Shown here in pieces: positions 34,580 to 45,440 of a stretch of DNA of 64,000 nt. The stretch lies in NCBI RefSeq assembly GCF_029210395.1, contig NZ_JARGDP010000001.1, positions 62,001 to 126,000 of the forward strand, in the 5' to 3' direction. The stretch is from Petrocella sp. FN5. Its GTDB lineage: Bacteria; Bacillota; Clostridia; Lachnospirales; Vallitaleaceae. The notes under the pieces are model-generated. The model did not search any database. It was not told where the DNA came from and saw nothing but the letters and a program-made list of their open reading frames with translations. How positions within the stretch are numbered: the stretch's first letter is position 1; every line of letters starts with the position of its first letter. The translations under genes and the position numbers were made by a program.

Positions 34580-35809
34580 ATGAAGAATAAATGGATGATA
34601 CTGATTTTAATCTTGATTTTTATGAGTGCTTTGGTTGGATGTAAAAAAGAAGCGATTATAGAAAAAGACATAGCAGAAATGAGTTTTGATGAAATCATTG
34701 AAGCGGCACGTGGCACCACTGTAACCTTTTATGGTTGGGGTGGTAGTGAAGACATCAACAAATGGTTGGATGAAACCGTTGCAAAAACTTTGATGGATCA
34801 ATATGAAGTTACTTTAGAACGCGTGCCCATGGTTCCTACTGAGTATTTACCTAAATTATTAAATGAGAAGCAGTTAGCCAGTGAAGGTACCATAGATGTG
34901 CTTTGGATTAATGGTGAGAATTTTTACAGTGCAAAAACCAACGACTTACTTTACGGACCATTTACAGAAAAATTGCCAAATTTCAATACCTATGTAGATG
35001 GGACTTCACCGGATGTTTTGTATGATTTCGGTCAACCGGTAGAGGGCTATGAGGCACCTTATGGTAAAGCGCAAATGGTTTTTATTGGTGATACAGATCA
35101 GTTATTGACTTTACCCAAAGGTCATGAAGAATTACTAGAACTTGCCAAAGCCCAACCGGGGAAATTGACCTATATTGATGCAAGTCATTTTACGGGTAGT
35201 GCTTTTGTAAGAAACATTATTTATGATATTATAGGTTACGAAGTTTTTATAGATCATGTTGCGGACAAAGAAGTCTTAAGAGAGACCATACAACCGGCAA
35301 TCGACTATTTAAAAGAGTTAAAGCCTTACTTGTGGCGTGAAGGTGTGACTTATCCGGCGGAAGATGCGCAGATGGATAACATGTTTGAGGATGGAGAAAT
35401 ATATATGACCATGACCTACACACCATTTCATGTGGCAGGAAAGATTGCAGATGGTTCTTTCCCAAAAACAGCTCAAGGGTTTTTATTTGACAAAGGCACC
35501 ATTGGCAATACACATTTTATGGCGATGCCTTTTAATGCACCTAACAAAGCCGCAGCCATGGTCTTAATCAACCATATCTTGTCACCAGAAATTCAAGTGA
35601 CCAAATATGACCCTTCCATATGGGGAGATCTTCCTGTAACGGATCCACTGAAGCTGACAGAAACGCAGATGGCATTGTTTGATGCTGTTGATATTGGACA
35701 AGGGACGGTTCCTCAAGAAGAATTGCTGGTAAAGCGTATGCCGGAGATGAGAGCAGACCTCGTACCAATTATAGAGGAAATTTGGCGTGATGAAATACCG
35801 GGCAACTAA
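34580..35809 (+). CDS. ABC transporter substrate-binding lipoprotein (YnjB-like)
   Basis: 409 residues. The lipoprotein signal ends at Cys21 (SALVGC). TTVTFYGWGGSEDINKWLD near residue 50 and IDVLWINGENFYS near 110 are typical of the YnjB-type group within the thiamine/putrescine/iron-binding class. GGGAGG precedes the ATG. The substrate is not known for YnjB either. The next genes supply two permeases and an ATPase. Confidence 0.78.
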   Translation: MKNKWMILILILIFMSALVGCKKEAIIEKDIAEMSFDEIIEAARGTTVTFYGWGGSEDINKWLDETVAKTLMDQYEVTLERVPMVPTEYLPKLLNEKQLASEGTIDVLWINGENFYSAKTNDLLYGPFTEKLPNFNTYVDGTSPDVLYDFGQPVEGYEAPYGKAQMVFIGDTDQLLTLPKGHEELLELAKAQPGKLTYIDASHFTGSAFVRNIIYDIIGYEVFIDHVADKEVLRETIQPAIDYLKELKPYLWREGVTYPAEDAQMDNMFEDGEIYMTMTYTPFHVAGKIADGSFPKTAQGFLFDKGTIGNTHFMAMPFNAPNKAAAMVLINHILSPEIQVTKYDPSIWGDLPVTDPLKLTETQMALFDAVDIGQGTVPQEELLVKRMPEMRADLVPIIEEIWRDEIPGN

Positions 35810-36680
35810 TTTTCGCAGAAAGTTAAAACCATATATAATGCTTATGCCGGTTATGATTTTTATCATCGGTATATTTATCACTGGATTAGTATTCGGGCTC
35901 TTACAGAGTCTCGGATACTTTCCGGCCTTAGGCTTATATGAGATTTCATTAGATTATTATAAGAATGTTCTTCATAATACTGATTTTTTGTCTTCTTTTA
36001 AGTTTAGTCTTTACACTTCATTTGTAGCCACCTTATTATCGGTGGTTTTAGGTGTTCTTTTATCCTATTTAATTATATACACCAAAAGCAAACGGGTAAA
36101 AGGTTTGGTTAATGTCTATAAAGGACCTATTTTGGTCCCTCATACCATAGCGGCGTTATTGATTTTCATACTATTCATCCAAAGCGGCTTATTGGCTAGA
36201 ATTTTTTATGGCTTAGGCATCATTAAAGATATGTCGGATTTCCCACCTTTGATTTTTGATGGAGGCGGTATTGGGATTATACTTGCTTATTTATGGAAAG
36301 GCTTACCTTTTATAACCTTTATTACCATAGATATACTAAGAAATTTAGATGAAAAATATGCTAAAGTCGCAGCCAATCTGGGTGCCAGTCATATACAAGT
36401 TTTTAGGTATGTGCTTTTACCCCAACTGTTTCCGACCATAGCATCAGGTTTTATGATTCTTTTTGCCTTTTCCTTTGGCGCCTATGAGATTCCTCATTTA
36501 CTGGGTGCTTCAACGCCCAAAGCTTTACCTGTCCTTGCCTATATATATTATGCGAACATAGAGTTGGCGAATCGCGCCAATGCCATGGTTATAAACATGT
36601 GTATTGCTTTCTTTGCTTTTATCGCATTAGGCTTGTATGTTTTAGCCTTTAGATTACTCAAAAAATATGGAGGTGCATAA
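35787..36680 (+). CDS. ABC transporter permease, first subunit (YnjC N-half-like)
   Basis: 297 residues with six membrane helices and an EAA loop (AKVAANLGASHIQVFRYVLLPQL). It overlaps the binding-protein gene by 23 bases. GTG at 35787 stands 9 bases after GAGG and ATG at 35790 stands 12 bases after it; either may be used. In E. coli the related YnjC is a single fused two-domain permease, whereas here two genes encode the halves. Confidence 0.8.
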   Translation: MMKYRATNFRRKLKPYIMLMPVMIFIIGIFITGLVFGLLQSLGYFPALGLYEISLDYYKNVLHNTDFLSSFKFSLYTSFVATLLSVVLGVLLSYLIIYTKSKRVKGLVNVYKGPILVPHTIAALLIFILFIQSGLLARIFYGLGIIKDMSDFPPLIFDGGGIGIILAYLWKGLPFITFITIDILRNLDEKYAKVAANLGASHIQVFRYVLLPQLFPTIASGFMILFAFSFGAYEIPHLLGASTPKALPVLAYIYYANIELANRANAMVINMCIAFFAFIALGLYVLAFRLLKKYGGA

Positions 36681-37468
36681 TGCGAAAACTGTTGAAGTAT
36701 ATGATGCTTCTCATGATACTAATACCCTTTATTGTGATGTTAATCTGGAGTGTAACCAGTAGCTGGCCTTGGCCCCACTTGTTACCCAGGAACTTTTCTC
36801 TTAGAGGTTACTTTTATGCAGTTCATCCTACGACCAAAGCCTTTACCATATTGTTACGAAGCATCCTCCTTTCAATAATTGTAACATTGATCACACTAAC
36901 GATAAGCATCCCGGCGGCTAGAGCCATAGCTTTTTATGACTTTAAAGGTAAATCTTTAGTCAAAGTCCTTATTCTTATGCCTGTAATAGTACCCATGTTG
37001 AGTGTGGCTATGGGGATTCATTTGACTTTCACAAAGCTTGGACTTGCCAATAATTATATAGGCGTCATTCTGATTCATGTGGTGCCCGGCATACCTTATG
37101 GTGTTAAGATATTGCTTAGTATATTTGAACTTAATGGAAACAAAGTTGAAGCACAAGCAAGGGTGCTTGGCGCGTCCTCTTTACAAACCTTTAGATACAT
37201 CACTTTGCCTCTGATTATGCCGGGTATGGTTATTGCCGGATCTATGATTTATATCATATCCTTTAGTCAATATTTTATAACTTTTTTAATTGGCGGTGGT
37301 CGCGTTGTTACTTATGCCATGTTTTTATTCCCATTTGTGCAGTCCGGTGATAGAACAATGGCATCGGCACTCAGCATCATTTTTATTTTATCTATTGCTT
37401 TGGTTGTGTATATATCAGAAAAATCCGTTGGTTTCTTCTATCAGAAGAGCAGTAAATATTATGTATAG
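36680..37468 (+). CDS. ABC transporter permease, second subunit (YnjC C-half-like)
   Basis: 262 residues with six membrane helices and the EAA loop KVEAQARVLGASSLQTFRYI. The start ATG overlaps the TAA of the first permease by one base (TAATG), with GGAGG 8 bases before it. Forms the channel with the first permease. Confidence 0.8.
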   Translation: MRKLLKYMMLLMILIPFIVMLIWSVTSSWPWPHLLPRNFSLRGYFYAVHPTTKAFTILLRSILLSIIVTLITLTISIPAARAIAFYDFKGKSLVKVLILMPVIVPMLSVAMGIHLTFTKLGLANNYIGVILIHVVPGIPYGVKILLSIFELNGNKVEAQARVLGASSLQTFRYITLPLIMPGMVIAGSMIYIISFSQYFITFLIGGGRVVTYAMFLFPFVQSGDRTMASALSIIFILSIALVVYISEKSVGFFYQKSSKYYV

Positions 37469-37482
37469 AAATAGGTGGTATT

Positions 37483-38535
37483 ATGTCCAAAATCAGGATA
37501 AATGATTTAAGTAAAGCATATGATGGCAATCAAGTTATTCACAATATAGATATGGAAGTTGAAGAAGGCGAGCTTGTTGTTTTACTTGGCCCTAGTGGAT
37601 CGGGAAAAACAACATTGCTTCATGGCATAGCCGGTCTTGTTCATATGGATAAAGGTAGCATTTTTTTTGATGAAGAATGTATTGATCAAGTACCGATTGA
37701 GAAAAGAAATGCTGTTTTAGTGGATCAAAGTCTTTTACTCTTTCCTCATATGACCCTCAATCAAAACATTGGTTTTGGTTTAAAAATGCGGGGTGTGCAT
37801 AAAAAACATATTGATGAAAAAGTAAAAAACCTGGTTGAATTATTAGAGCTTGGGGGGCATGAAAATAAAAGACCCAATGAGATCTCAGGAGGTCAGATGC
37901 AAAGAGTAGCGATTGCAAGAGCCTTGGCTATTGAGCCAAGAGTATTGCTACTGGATGAGCCTTTCTCCAAGTTAGACATTGTACTTAGAAAAAATATGCA
38001 AAAATTCGTAAGAGATCTTCAGAAGAAACTTGGGATTACTATGATTATGGTCACCCATGATAAAGAAGAGGCACTCTCTATGGCAGATAAAGTGGCTGTT
38101 TTGTTAGATGGCACCATTCAACAGTTTGACACACCGGACAAAGTCTATGAAAGACCTGCGTCCAGAGCGGTTGCTGATTTTTTTGGTATGAGAAATTATA
38201 TAGAAGGTTATGTTGAAAATGGACTACTTGTTACAAAAATGGGCGCATTTAGAACCCATCATTCAGAAGGGCTAAAGTTAACCTATGTATTTAGGCCTGA
38301 AGAAATATATATGAATCATGAAACGTTTGAGGGTACTTTAGGTGTGATACTAAGCAGAACATATTTAGGGGATAAAATTACTTATGAAATAGCATGTAAA
38401 GATCAAATATTACATCATATAACACTACAGCATAAAAGCTTCAAACCTGGTGATACGGTGATGGTTAATTTTGATTTTAAGAACGCTATATACTTTATGA
38501 CAGCAAGTAAAAACAAGGAGAAATCAACATGTTAG
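37483..38535 (+). CDS. ABC transporter ATPase (YnjD/PotA-like)
   Basis: 350 residues. Walker A GPSGSGKT near residue 37, Q-loop in VDQSLLLFPHM, signature ISGGQMQR, Walker B LLLDEPFSKLD, switch His in MVTHDKEEAL. A C-terminal TOBE-like extension (residues 240-345) makes it longer than E. coli YnjD and more like PotA or FbpC. It energises the YnjB/YnjC-like importer. AGGTGG precedes the ATG; the end overlaps the next gene by 7 bases. Confidence 0.85.
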   Translation: MSKIRINDLSKAYDGNQVIHNIDMEVEEGELVVLLGPSGSGKTTLLHGIAGLVHMDKGSIFFDEECIDQVPIEKRNAVLVDQSLLLFPHMTLNQNIGFGLKMRGVHKKHIDEKVKNLVELLELGGHENKRPNEISGGQMQRVAIARALAIEPRVLLLDEPFSKLDIVLRKNMQKFVRDLQKKLGITMIMVTHDKEEALSMADKVAVLLDGTIQQFDTPDKVYERPASRAVADFFGMRNYIEGYVENGLLVTKMGAFRTHHSEGLKLTYVFRPEEIYMNHETFEGTLGVILSRTYLGDKITYEIACKDQILHHITLQHKSFKPGDTVMVNFDFKNAIYFMTASKNKEKSTC

Positions 38536-39116
38536 ATACAAAAGCACGAAGTATTGTTCAGCCTTTTATTGGTAAATGTGCGGAGATGTTTATTAGGTGG
38601 GGGTTGTCAGCAAACCAAGTTACGCTATTGGCCTTAGTGATTGGTTTGATACCGGCCATTATGATGACCATGGGTCTTTCGAGCTTACTTGCGGTCTCTA
38701 TTTTATGGCTATCAGGATTGTTTGATGCCGTAGACGGCACCATAGCAAGAAAAACAAATACAATGTCTCCCTTTGGTTCTGTCATGGATATTACCTTCGA
38801 TCGCTTAGTGGAGATTTCATTGCTCATATCCATAGCTTATCGCTATTCCAATGCACCTATGGTCTTTGTCGTACTGGCTTCATCCATTATTCTTTCCATG
38901 ACAATATTCCTGACCGTCGGTGCAGCATCAGAAAAAGCAAGTGAAAAAAGTTTCTATTACCAACCGGGGCTTGCTGAACGAACAGAAGGGTTCATCCTAT
39001 TTTCTTTGATGATGATCTTTACTAACTATGTTGATATATTGGCTATGATTTTTTCGGGGCTAATCCTTCTAACAGCATGTCAGAGATTCATTGAAGCTTA
39101 TAAGCATTTAAGGTAG
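38529..39116 (+). CDS. CDP-alcohol phosphatidyltransferase (YnjF-like)
   Basis: 195 residues with several hydrophobic helices. The full catalytic pattern is present: Asp66, Asp69-Gly70, Ala73-Arg74, Gly83, Asp87 and Asp91. Such enzymes join a CDP-activated lipid (usually CDP-diacylglycerol) to an alcohol headgroup in the membrane. The alcohol is unknown. ACAAGGAG sits 9 bases before the ATG, inside the ATPase gene, so it is translationally linked to the importer. E. coli ynjF, of the same family, also ends the ynjBCDEF cluster, which suggests that the importer may supply the headgroup. Confidence 0.82.
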   Translation: MLDTKARSIVQPFIGKCAEMFIRWGLSANQVTLLALVIGLIPAIMMTMGLSSLLAVSILWLSGLFDAVDGTIARKTNTMSPFGSVMDITFDRLVEISLLISIAYRYSNAPMVFVVLASSIILSMTIFLTVGAASEKASEKSFYYQPGLAERTEGFILFSLMMIFTNYVDILAMIFSGLILLTACQRFIEAYKHLR

Positions 39117-39153
39117 AGAAAGATAAGGCAATTGAAGGGTTGTCATTCGTTTC

Positions 39154-39182
39154 TTGCAAGTAATGTGACCTTATGCTACAAT
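39154..39182 (+). promoter_or_regulatory. Promoter of the SleB-like hydrolase gene
   Basis: TTGCAA (39154-39159), 17-base spacer, TACAAT (39177-39182). Predicted leader of about 40 bases. Confidence 0.65.
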
Positions 39183-39229
39183 CATTTTATGTTTAAAAGG
39201 CGCATCATTAACGAAATGGAGTGTGAAAA

Positions 39230-40054
39230 ATGCAGAAATCTATAATGACGACCATTATGGCACTGATTATATTACTAAGCATGGGATACAACACTGAAGC
39301 GGCTATGATGAAACTGGATATTCGCGTAAATGATATGATTATTAAAATGGACAGCAATCCCTACATTAAAGAAGACCGAACAATGGTGCCGATTCGTGCT
39401 GTGGTTGAAGCTTTAGGTACCGAGGAAGTGATTTGGAATGAAGAAGACAGAACCGCTACCATTGTACTGGGACCTAAGTCGACTACATTCAAAATCGATA
39501 GTGTAAACTACTGGGTAAACAATGAAGAAAAAACGATGGGTGTGGCGCCTACTATTGTTAATGGGCGAACGATGTTGCCACTTAGAGTTATAGCTGAAGA
39601 ACTGGCGTTTGATGTGAACTATAATCCACTGATTCGAACGGTAGCAATTAACAATCCTTCTGTTGAAGTATCTCAAGAACAGATAGCGGACAACCAATAT
39701 AATTATGAAGACATTCTATGGCTTGCAAGGATTGTAAGGGTGGAAGCGAATGGTATTGGCTATGAAGCCAAACTTGCTGTAGCAAATGTTGTTCTAAACA
39801 GAGTAAAAAGTGGTAGATTTCCTATGTCTATTAAAGAGGTTCTTTTTGATACGAAATACGCTACACAATTTCCCCCGGCCCACCGTGAAAGTTTTTTAAC
39901 ATTGGAACCAGATTTGGAGAGTTGGGCCGCGGCTAAAAATGCCTTGGACGGACATAATAATATAGGACAAAGTTTATTTTTTAATCATAAACCCTTCCCA
40001 AATAAATCCAGCGACCTATATAGAATTATTAATGGAGAATATTTTTATTACTAG
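39230..40054 (+). CDS. Secreted SleB-like cell wall hydrolase with Cu-amine-oxidase-N-type stalk domain
   Basis: 274 residues. Signal peptide (1-24), then a copper amine oxidase N-terminal-like domain (about 30-145: DRTMVPIRAVVEALG and GRTMLPLRVIAEELAF repeats), then a Hydrolase_2 domain of the SleB/CwlJ class (LARIVRVEANGIGYEAKLAVANVVLNRV), whose Glu in VEANG is the likely catalytic acid. The family includes spore cortex-lytic transglycosylases; here a wall-associated housekeeping or germination role is possible. The ribosome site is weak (AATGGAGTG). Confidence 0.82.
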   Translation: MQKSIMTTIMALIILLSMGYNTEAAMMKLDIRVNDMIIKMDSNPYIKEDRTMVPIRAVVEALGTEEVIWNEEDRTATIVLGPKSTTFKIDSVNYWVNNEEKTMGVAPTIVNGRTMLPLRVIAEELAFDVNYNPLIRTVAINNPSVEVSQEQIADNQYNYEDILWLARIVRVEANGIGYEAKLAVANVVLNRVKSGRFPMSIKEVLFDTKYATQFPPAHRESFLTLEPDLESWAAAKNALDGHNNIGQSLFFNHKPFPNKSSDLYRIINGEYFYY

Positions 40055-40112
40055 GATACTAAGATATTGCTAAATAGTAATAGGCTAAGAATCAAAGATT
40101 AAGGAGGCATTT

Positions 40113-40430
40113 ATGGAAGATGGATATATTATTATCATGACAACATCAAGAGATTATAGAGAAGCAGATTATATTACTAAAATACTGCTCGAGGAAAAAC
40201 TTGCAGCCTGTATACATTCATCAACAGAGTATAGCCATTACTACTATAATGACAAGTTGCACCATGATGAAGAAATAAGATTGATGATTAAGACAAAGAA
40301 GCATTTATATGAAGAAGTCGAAAGAACCATTAAAGGCCTACATTCATATGAACTACCTGAGATTATCGTCATACCAATTGAAAGTGGCTCAAAAGAATAC
40401 TTACATTGGATAGATTTTATCACTAAATAA
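40113..40430 (+). CDS. cutA: CutA1 divalent ion tolerance protein
   Basis: 105 residues, full length for the family. ITKILLEEKLAACIH and the C-terminal ELPEIIVIPIESGSKEYLHWI are typical of CutA1, a ferredoxin-like trimer. Its link to copper tolerance in E. coli is historical; its true role is not settled. AAGGAGG precedes the ATG. Repeat copy B starts directly after the stop codon and separates the gene from its terminator. Confidence 0.88.
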   Translation: MEDGYIIIMTTSRDYREADYITKILLEEKLAACIHSSTEYSHYYYNDKLHHDEEIRLMIKTKKHLYEEVERTIKGLHSYELPEIIVIPIESGSKEYLHWIDFITK

Positions 40431-40546
40431 GGTTACAGTATCAAAACTATTAGTTGAACTCTTACAATCAAAATATAGTTATGATGCATCAACGTAATCT
40501 ATATGTTGATTGTAAGTTAGAGAAACTTAGTATTGATACTGTAACC
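40431..40546 (+). repeat. Palindromic intergenic repeat, 116-bp copy B
   Basis: GGTTACAGTATC at the left pairs with GATACTGTAACC at the right; inside, CTTACAATCAA pairs with TTGATTGTAAG, and TGATGCATCA is self-complementary. ATCAACGTAATCTATAT and AGAGAAACTTA are identical to copy A, while both stems differ in sequence and still pair. It is the same length as copy A. Confidence 0.85.
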
Positions 40547-40549
40547 CAA

Positions 40550-40606
40550 AGTATCAAAACTATTAGTTGAACTCTTACAATCAAAATATAGTTATGATGC
40601 ATCAAC
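40550..40606 (+). repeat. Direct duplicate of the left half of repeat copy B
   Basis: 57 bases identical to 40437-40493 (AGTATCAAAACTATTAG to GATGCATCAAC). The copy stops at the apex of the palindrome and abuts the terminator. This points to a recent half-duplication, for example by replication slippage at the hairpin. Confidence 0.85.
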
Positions 40607-40643
40607 AAAAGGCTGCCTTTATCAAAATGAGGGCAGCCTTTTA
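40607..40643 (+). terminator. Intrinsic terminator, probably the original cutA terminator
   Basis: AAAAGGCTGCC pairs with GGGCAGCCTTTT. It now lies 177 bases past the cutA stop because of the repeats. Confidence 0.85.
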
Positions 40644-40708
40644 TGTTGGTTAATATTATAACAAGAGTTGTGTTTAAAATATTTATATTATAATTGAATA
40701 TACTTATA

Positions 40709-40737
40709 TTGAATCTATCAAAATAAGGGTATAGAAT
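40709..40737 (+). promoter_or_regulatory. Promoter of the beta-galactosidase gene
   Basis: TTGAAT (40709-40714), 17-base spacer, TAGAAT (40732-40737). No operator palindrome is evident. Confidence 0.55.
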
Positions 40738-40746
40738 AGTATTTAG

Positions 40747-43911
<3,165 letters not shown>

Positions 43912-43918
43912 TGATAGA

Positions 43919-43998
43919 AGAGGGTGCAAGCTATATCCTTAGTCTTTTACATTCAATATATGTGAATATACAGAAATATAGCATTGACACTCTAATCC
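43919..43998 (+). repeat. Palindromic intergenic repeat, diverged copy F
   Basis: AGAGGGTGCAAGCTATAT (43919-43936) pairs imperfectly with ATATAGCATTGACACTCT (43976-43993). CTTTTACATTCAATATATG resembles the core of copy A. It lies 7 bases past the lacZ stop. Confidence 0.5.
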
Positions 43999-44003
43999 AA
44001 TAG

Positions 44004-44094
44004 AAAATATCCTGCAAGTCCTATAATCTCAAAATGCCTTTACGGCCAAGCAAGGGTCGGCGTTTAAGAATCATGGATCTGTAGGGTATTTTTT
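44004..44094 (+). other. Long structured element with U-tail, terminator or unknown RNA
   Basis: AAAATATCCTGCA (44004-44016) pairs with TGTAGGGTATTTT (44080-44092). Inside, TCT-AAATGCC (44027-44038) pairs with GGCGTTT-AGA (44059-44069) around a GC-rich loop. A T-run follows. It probably terminates the lacZ transcript, but the multi-stem layout is more elaborate than a plain terminator needs. Confidence 0.5.
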
Positions 44095-44120
44095 ACATTA
44101 ATTTTAAAGCGTCAAAAGAC

Positions 44121-44155
44121 TTGCACGTAACTGTATTATGTTATATAATACAGTT
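44121..44155 (+). promoter_or_regulatory. Promoter and YtrA-type operator
   Basis: TTGCAC (44121-44126), 17-base spacer, TATAAT (44144-44149). A perfect inverted repeat AACTGTATTA / TAATACAGTT (44129-44138, 44146-44155, 7-base gap) covers the spacer and -10. This is the expected place for autorepression by the GntR-type regulator encoded 18 bases downstream. Confidence 0.75.
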
Positions 44156-44172
44156 AATACAGGAGGTGTCTT

Positions 44173-44550
44173 ATGTTTCAAGTAGATATTAGAAGCCGAA
44201 TTCCGATTTATGAACAAATGTATGAGAATATTAGAAGACTGATTCTGGAAGGCCATATCAAGGAAGATGAGCAGTTGCCGTCGATTAGGGAGCTGGCATC
44301 TTTATTAACAGTTAACCCCAACACCATTCAGAAGGCTTTTAAGCAGTTAGAACAAGATGGGTATATTTATGCCCTTCAAGGTAGAGGCAATTTTGCAAAA
44401 AAACTGGATGTTTTATATAGAAATCAGGAAATTGAAGGGGTCAAGAAAAAGCTAAGAGAAATCATTCTTGAAGCAAAGCTATTGAATGTACCTATTGAAT
44501 CCCTTATGGATCTTCTGAAGGATGCTTATAAGAGAGGTGAAAGTCAATGA
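44173..44550 (+). CDS. GntR-family regulator, YtrA subfamily
   Basis: 125 residues. A winged helix-turn-helix (about 10-75: SRIPIYEQMYENIRRLI, LPSIRELASLLTVNPNTIQKA) and only a short C-terminal helical dimerisation tail, which defines the YtrA group. Such regulators repress adjacent ABC transporter genes until cell-wall stress or another effector appears. CAGGAGG precedes the ATG, and a perfect palindrome overlaps its promoter. The stop overlaps the ATPase start by four bases. Confidence 0.88.
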   Translation: MFQVDIRSRIPIYEQMYENIRRLILEGHIKEDEQLPSIRELASLLTVNPNTIQKAFKQLEQDGYIYALQGRGNFAKKLDVLYRNQEIEGVKKKLREIILEAKLLNVPIESLMDLLKDAYKRGESQ

Positions 44551-45440
44551 TTAAAACAGTCGATTTAACAAAATCATATGGGTCCTTTAAAGCCCTAGAT
44601 CAGATTAACATACATGTAAAGAAGGGCTCTGTCTATGGTATGGTTGGGCCAAATGGTGCAGGAAAGACAACCTTATTAAAAATCATGACAGGGGTTTTTA
44701 GGCAGAATCAAGGTCAGGTTTTCATTGATGGTCAAGTTGTAGAAGATCATATTAGCTTAAAGCAACGCGTTCGTTTCATTCCGGATGAGCTATACTATTT
44801 TCCGATGGCTACCATTAAAGATATGGCGGATTTTTACGAAGAAATGTTTGATGTTTTTGACCGTGATCGTTTTGTTAGAATACAAGCCCTGCTTAAGATT
44901 CCCATTCAGAAGAAAATCAGTCAGCTTTCTAAGGGGATGAAAAAGCAAGTGGCCTTCTGGCTAGCCATATGTACCAAGCCGGACGTTATGATTTTGGATG
45001 AGCCAGTTGATGGCCTTGATCCGGTTATGCGTCGTCAAATATGGTCGCTCTTGCTGCAGGATGTGGCTGAAAGAAATATGACAGTAGTTGTTTCATCACA
45101 TAATCTTAGGGAATTAGAGGATGTATGTGACTATGTGGGTATTTTACATGAAGGTAAGTTACTCCTTGAAAGAGATTTAGATGAAATGAAGTCAGACATT
45201 CACAAGATTCAAGTGGCTTTTGAAGCCAGTGAAGTAACACTGAAAAGTTTGAACCCCCTTAAGGAAATGCAAGTGGGATCTGTACATACTATAATTGTAA
45301 GAGGTTTAAGGGATGAGATAGAAAGATCTTTAAGCCCTATGAAACCTGTGCTGGTAGATTTCATACCATTAACGTTAGAAGAAATATTTATTTATGAGAT
45401 TGGAGGGGAAGGCTATGAAGTTACAAACCTCATTTTATAA
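44547..45440 (+). CDS. ABC transporter ATPase (exporter type)
   Basis: 297 residues. Walker A GPNGAGKT near residue 35, signature LSKGMKKQ, Walker B VMILDEPVDGLD, switch His in VSSHNLRELEDV. It is of the ABC-2 exporter class. The ATG overlaps the regulator's stop (ATGA), and the 3' end overlaps the permease start by 26 bases, so the three genes are translated as one block. Confidence 0.87.
   Translation: MIKTVDLTKSYGSFKALDQINIHVKKGSVYGMVGPNGAGKTTLLKIMTGVFRQNQGQVFIDGQVVEDHISLKQRVRFIPDELYYFPMATIKDMADFYEEMFDVFDRDRFVRIQALLKIPIQKKISQLSKGMKKQVAFWLAICTKPDVMILDEPVDGLDPVMRRQIWSLLLQDVAERNMTVVVSSHNLRELEDVCDYVGILHEGKLLLERDLDEMKSDIHKIQVAFEASEVTLKSLNPLKEMQVGSVHTIIVRGLRDEIERSLSPMKPVLVDFIPLTLEEIFIYEIGGEGYEVTNLIL

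Noticed and set aside
40431-40606. CRISPR-like or tandem array from the repeated 57 bases
   Set aside because: There are only two units, no spacers of regular length and no cas genes; the unit is half of a dispersed palindrome.
44004-44094. Integron attC-like site
   Set aside because: The terminal core sites (GTTRRRY type) are absent and no integrase gene is nearby.
44100-44120. Single arm of the palindromic repeat (AAAGCGTCAAAAG) before the ytrA promoter
   Set aside because: No partner arm is found nearby; the match could be chance in AT-rich sequence.
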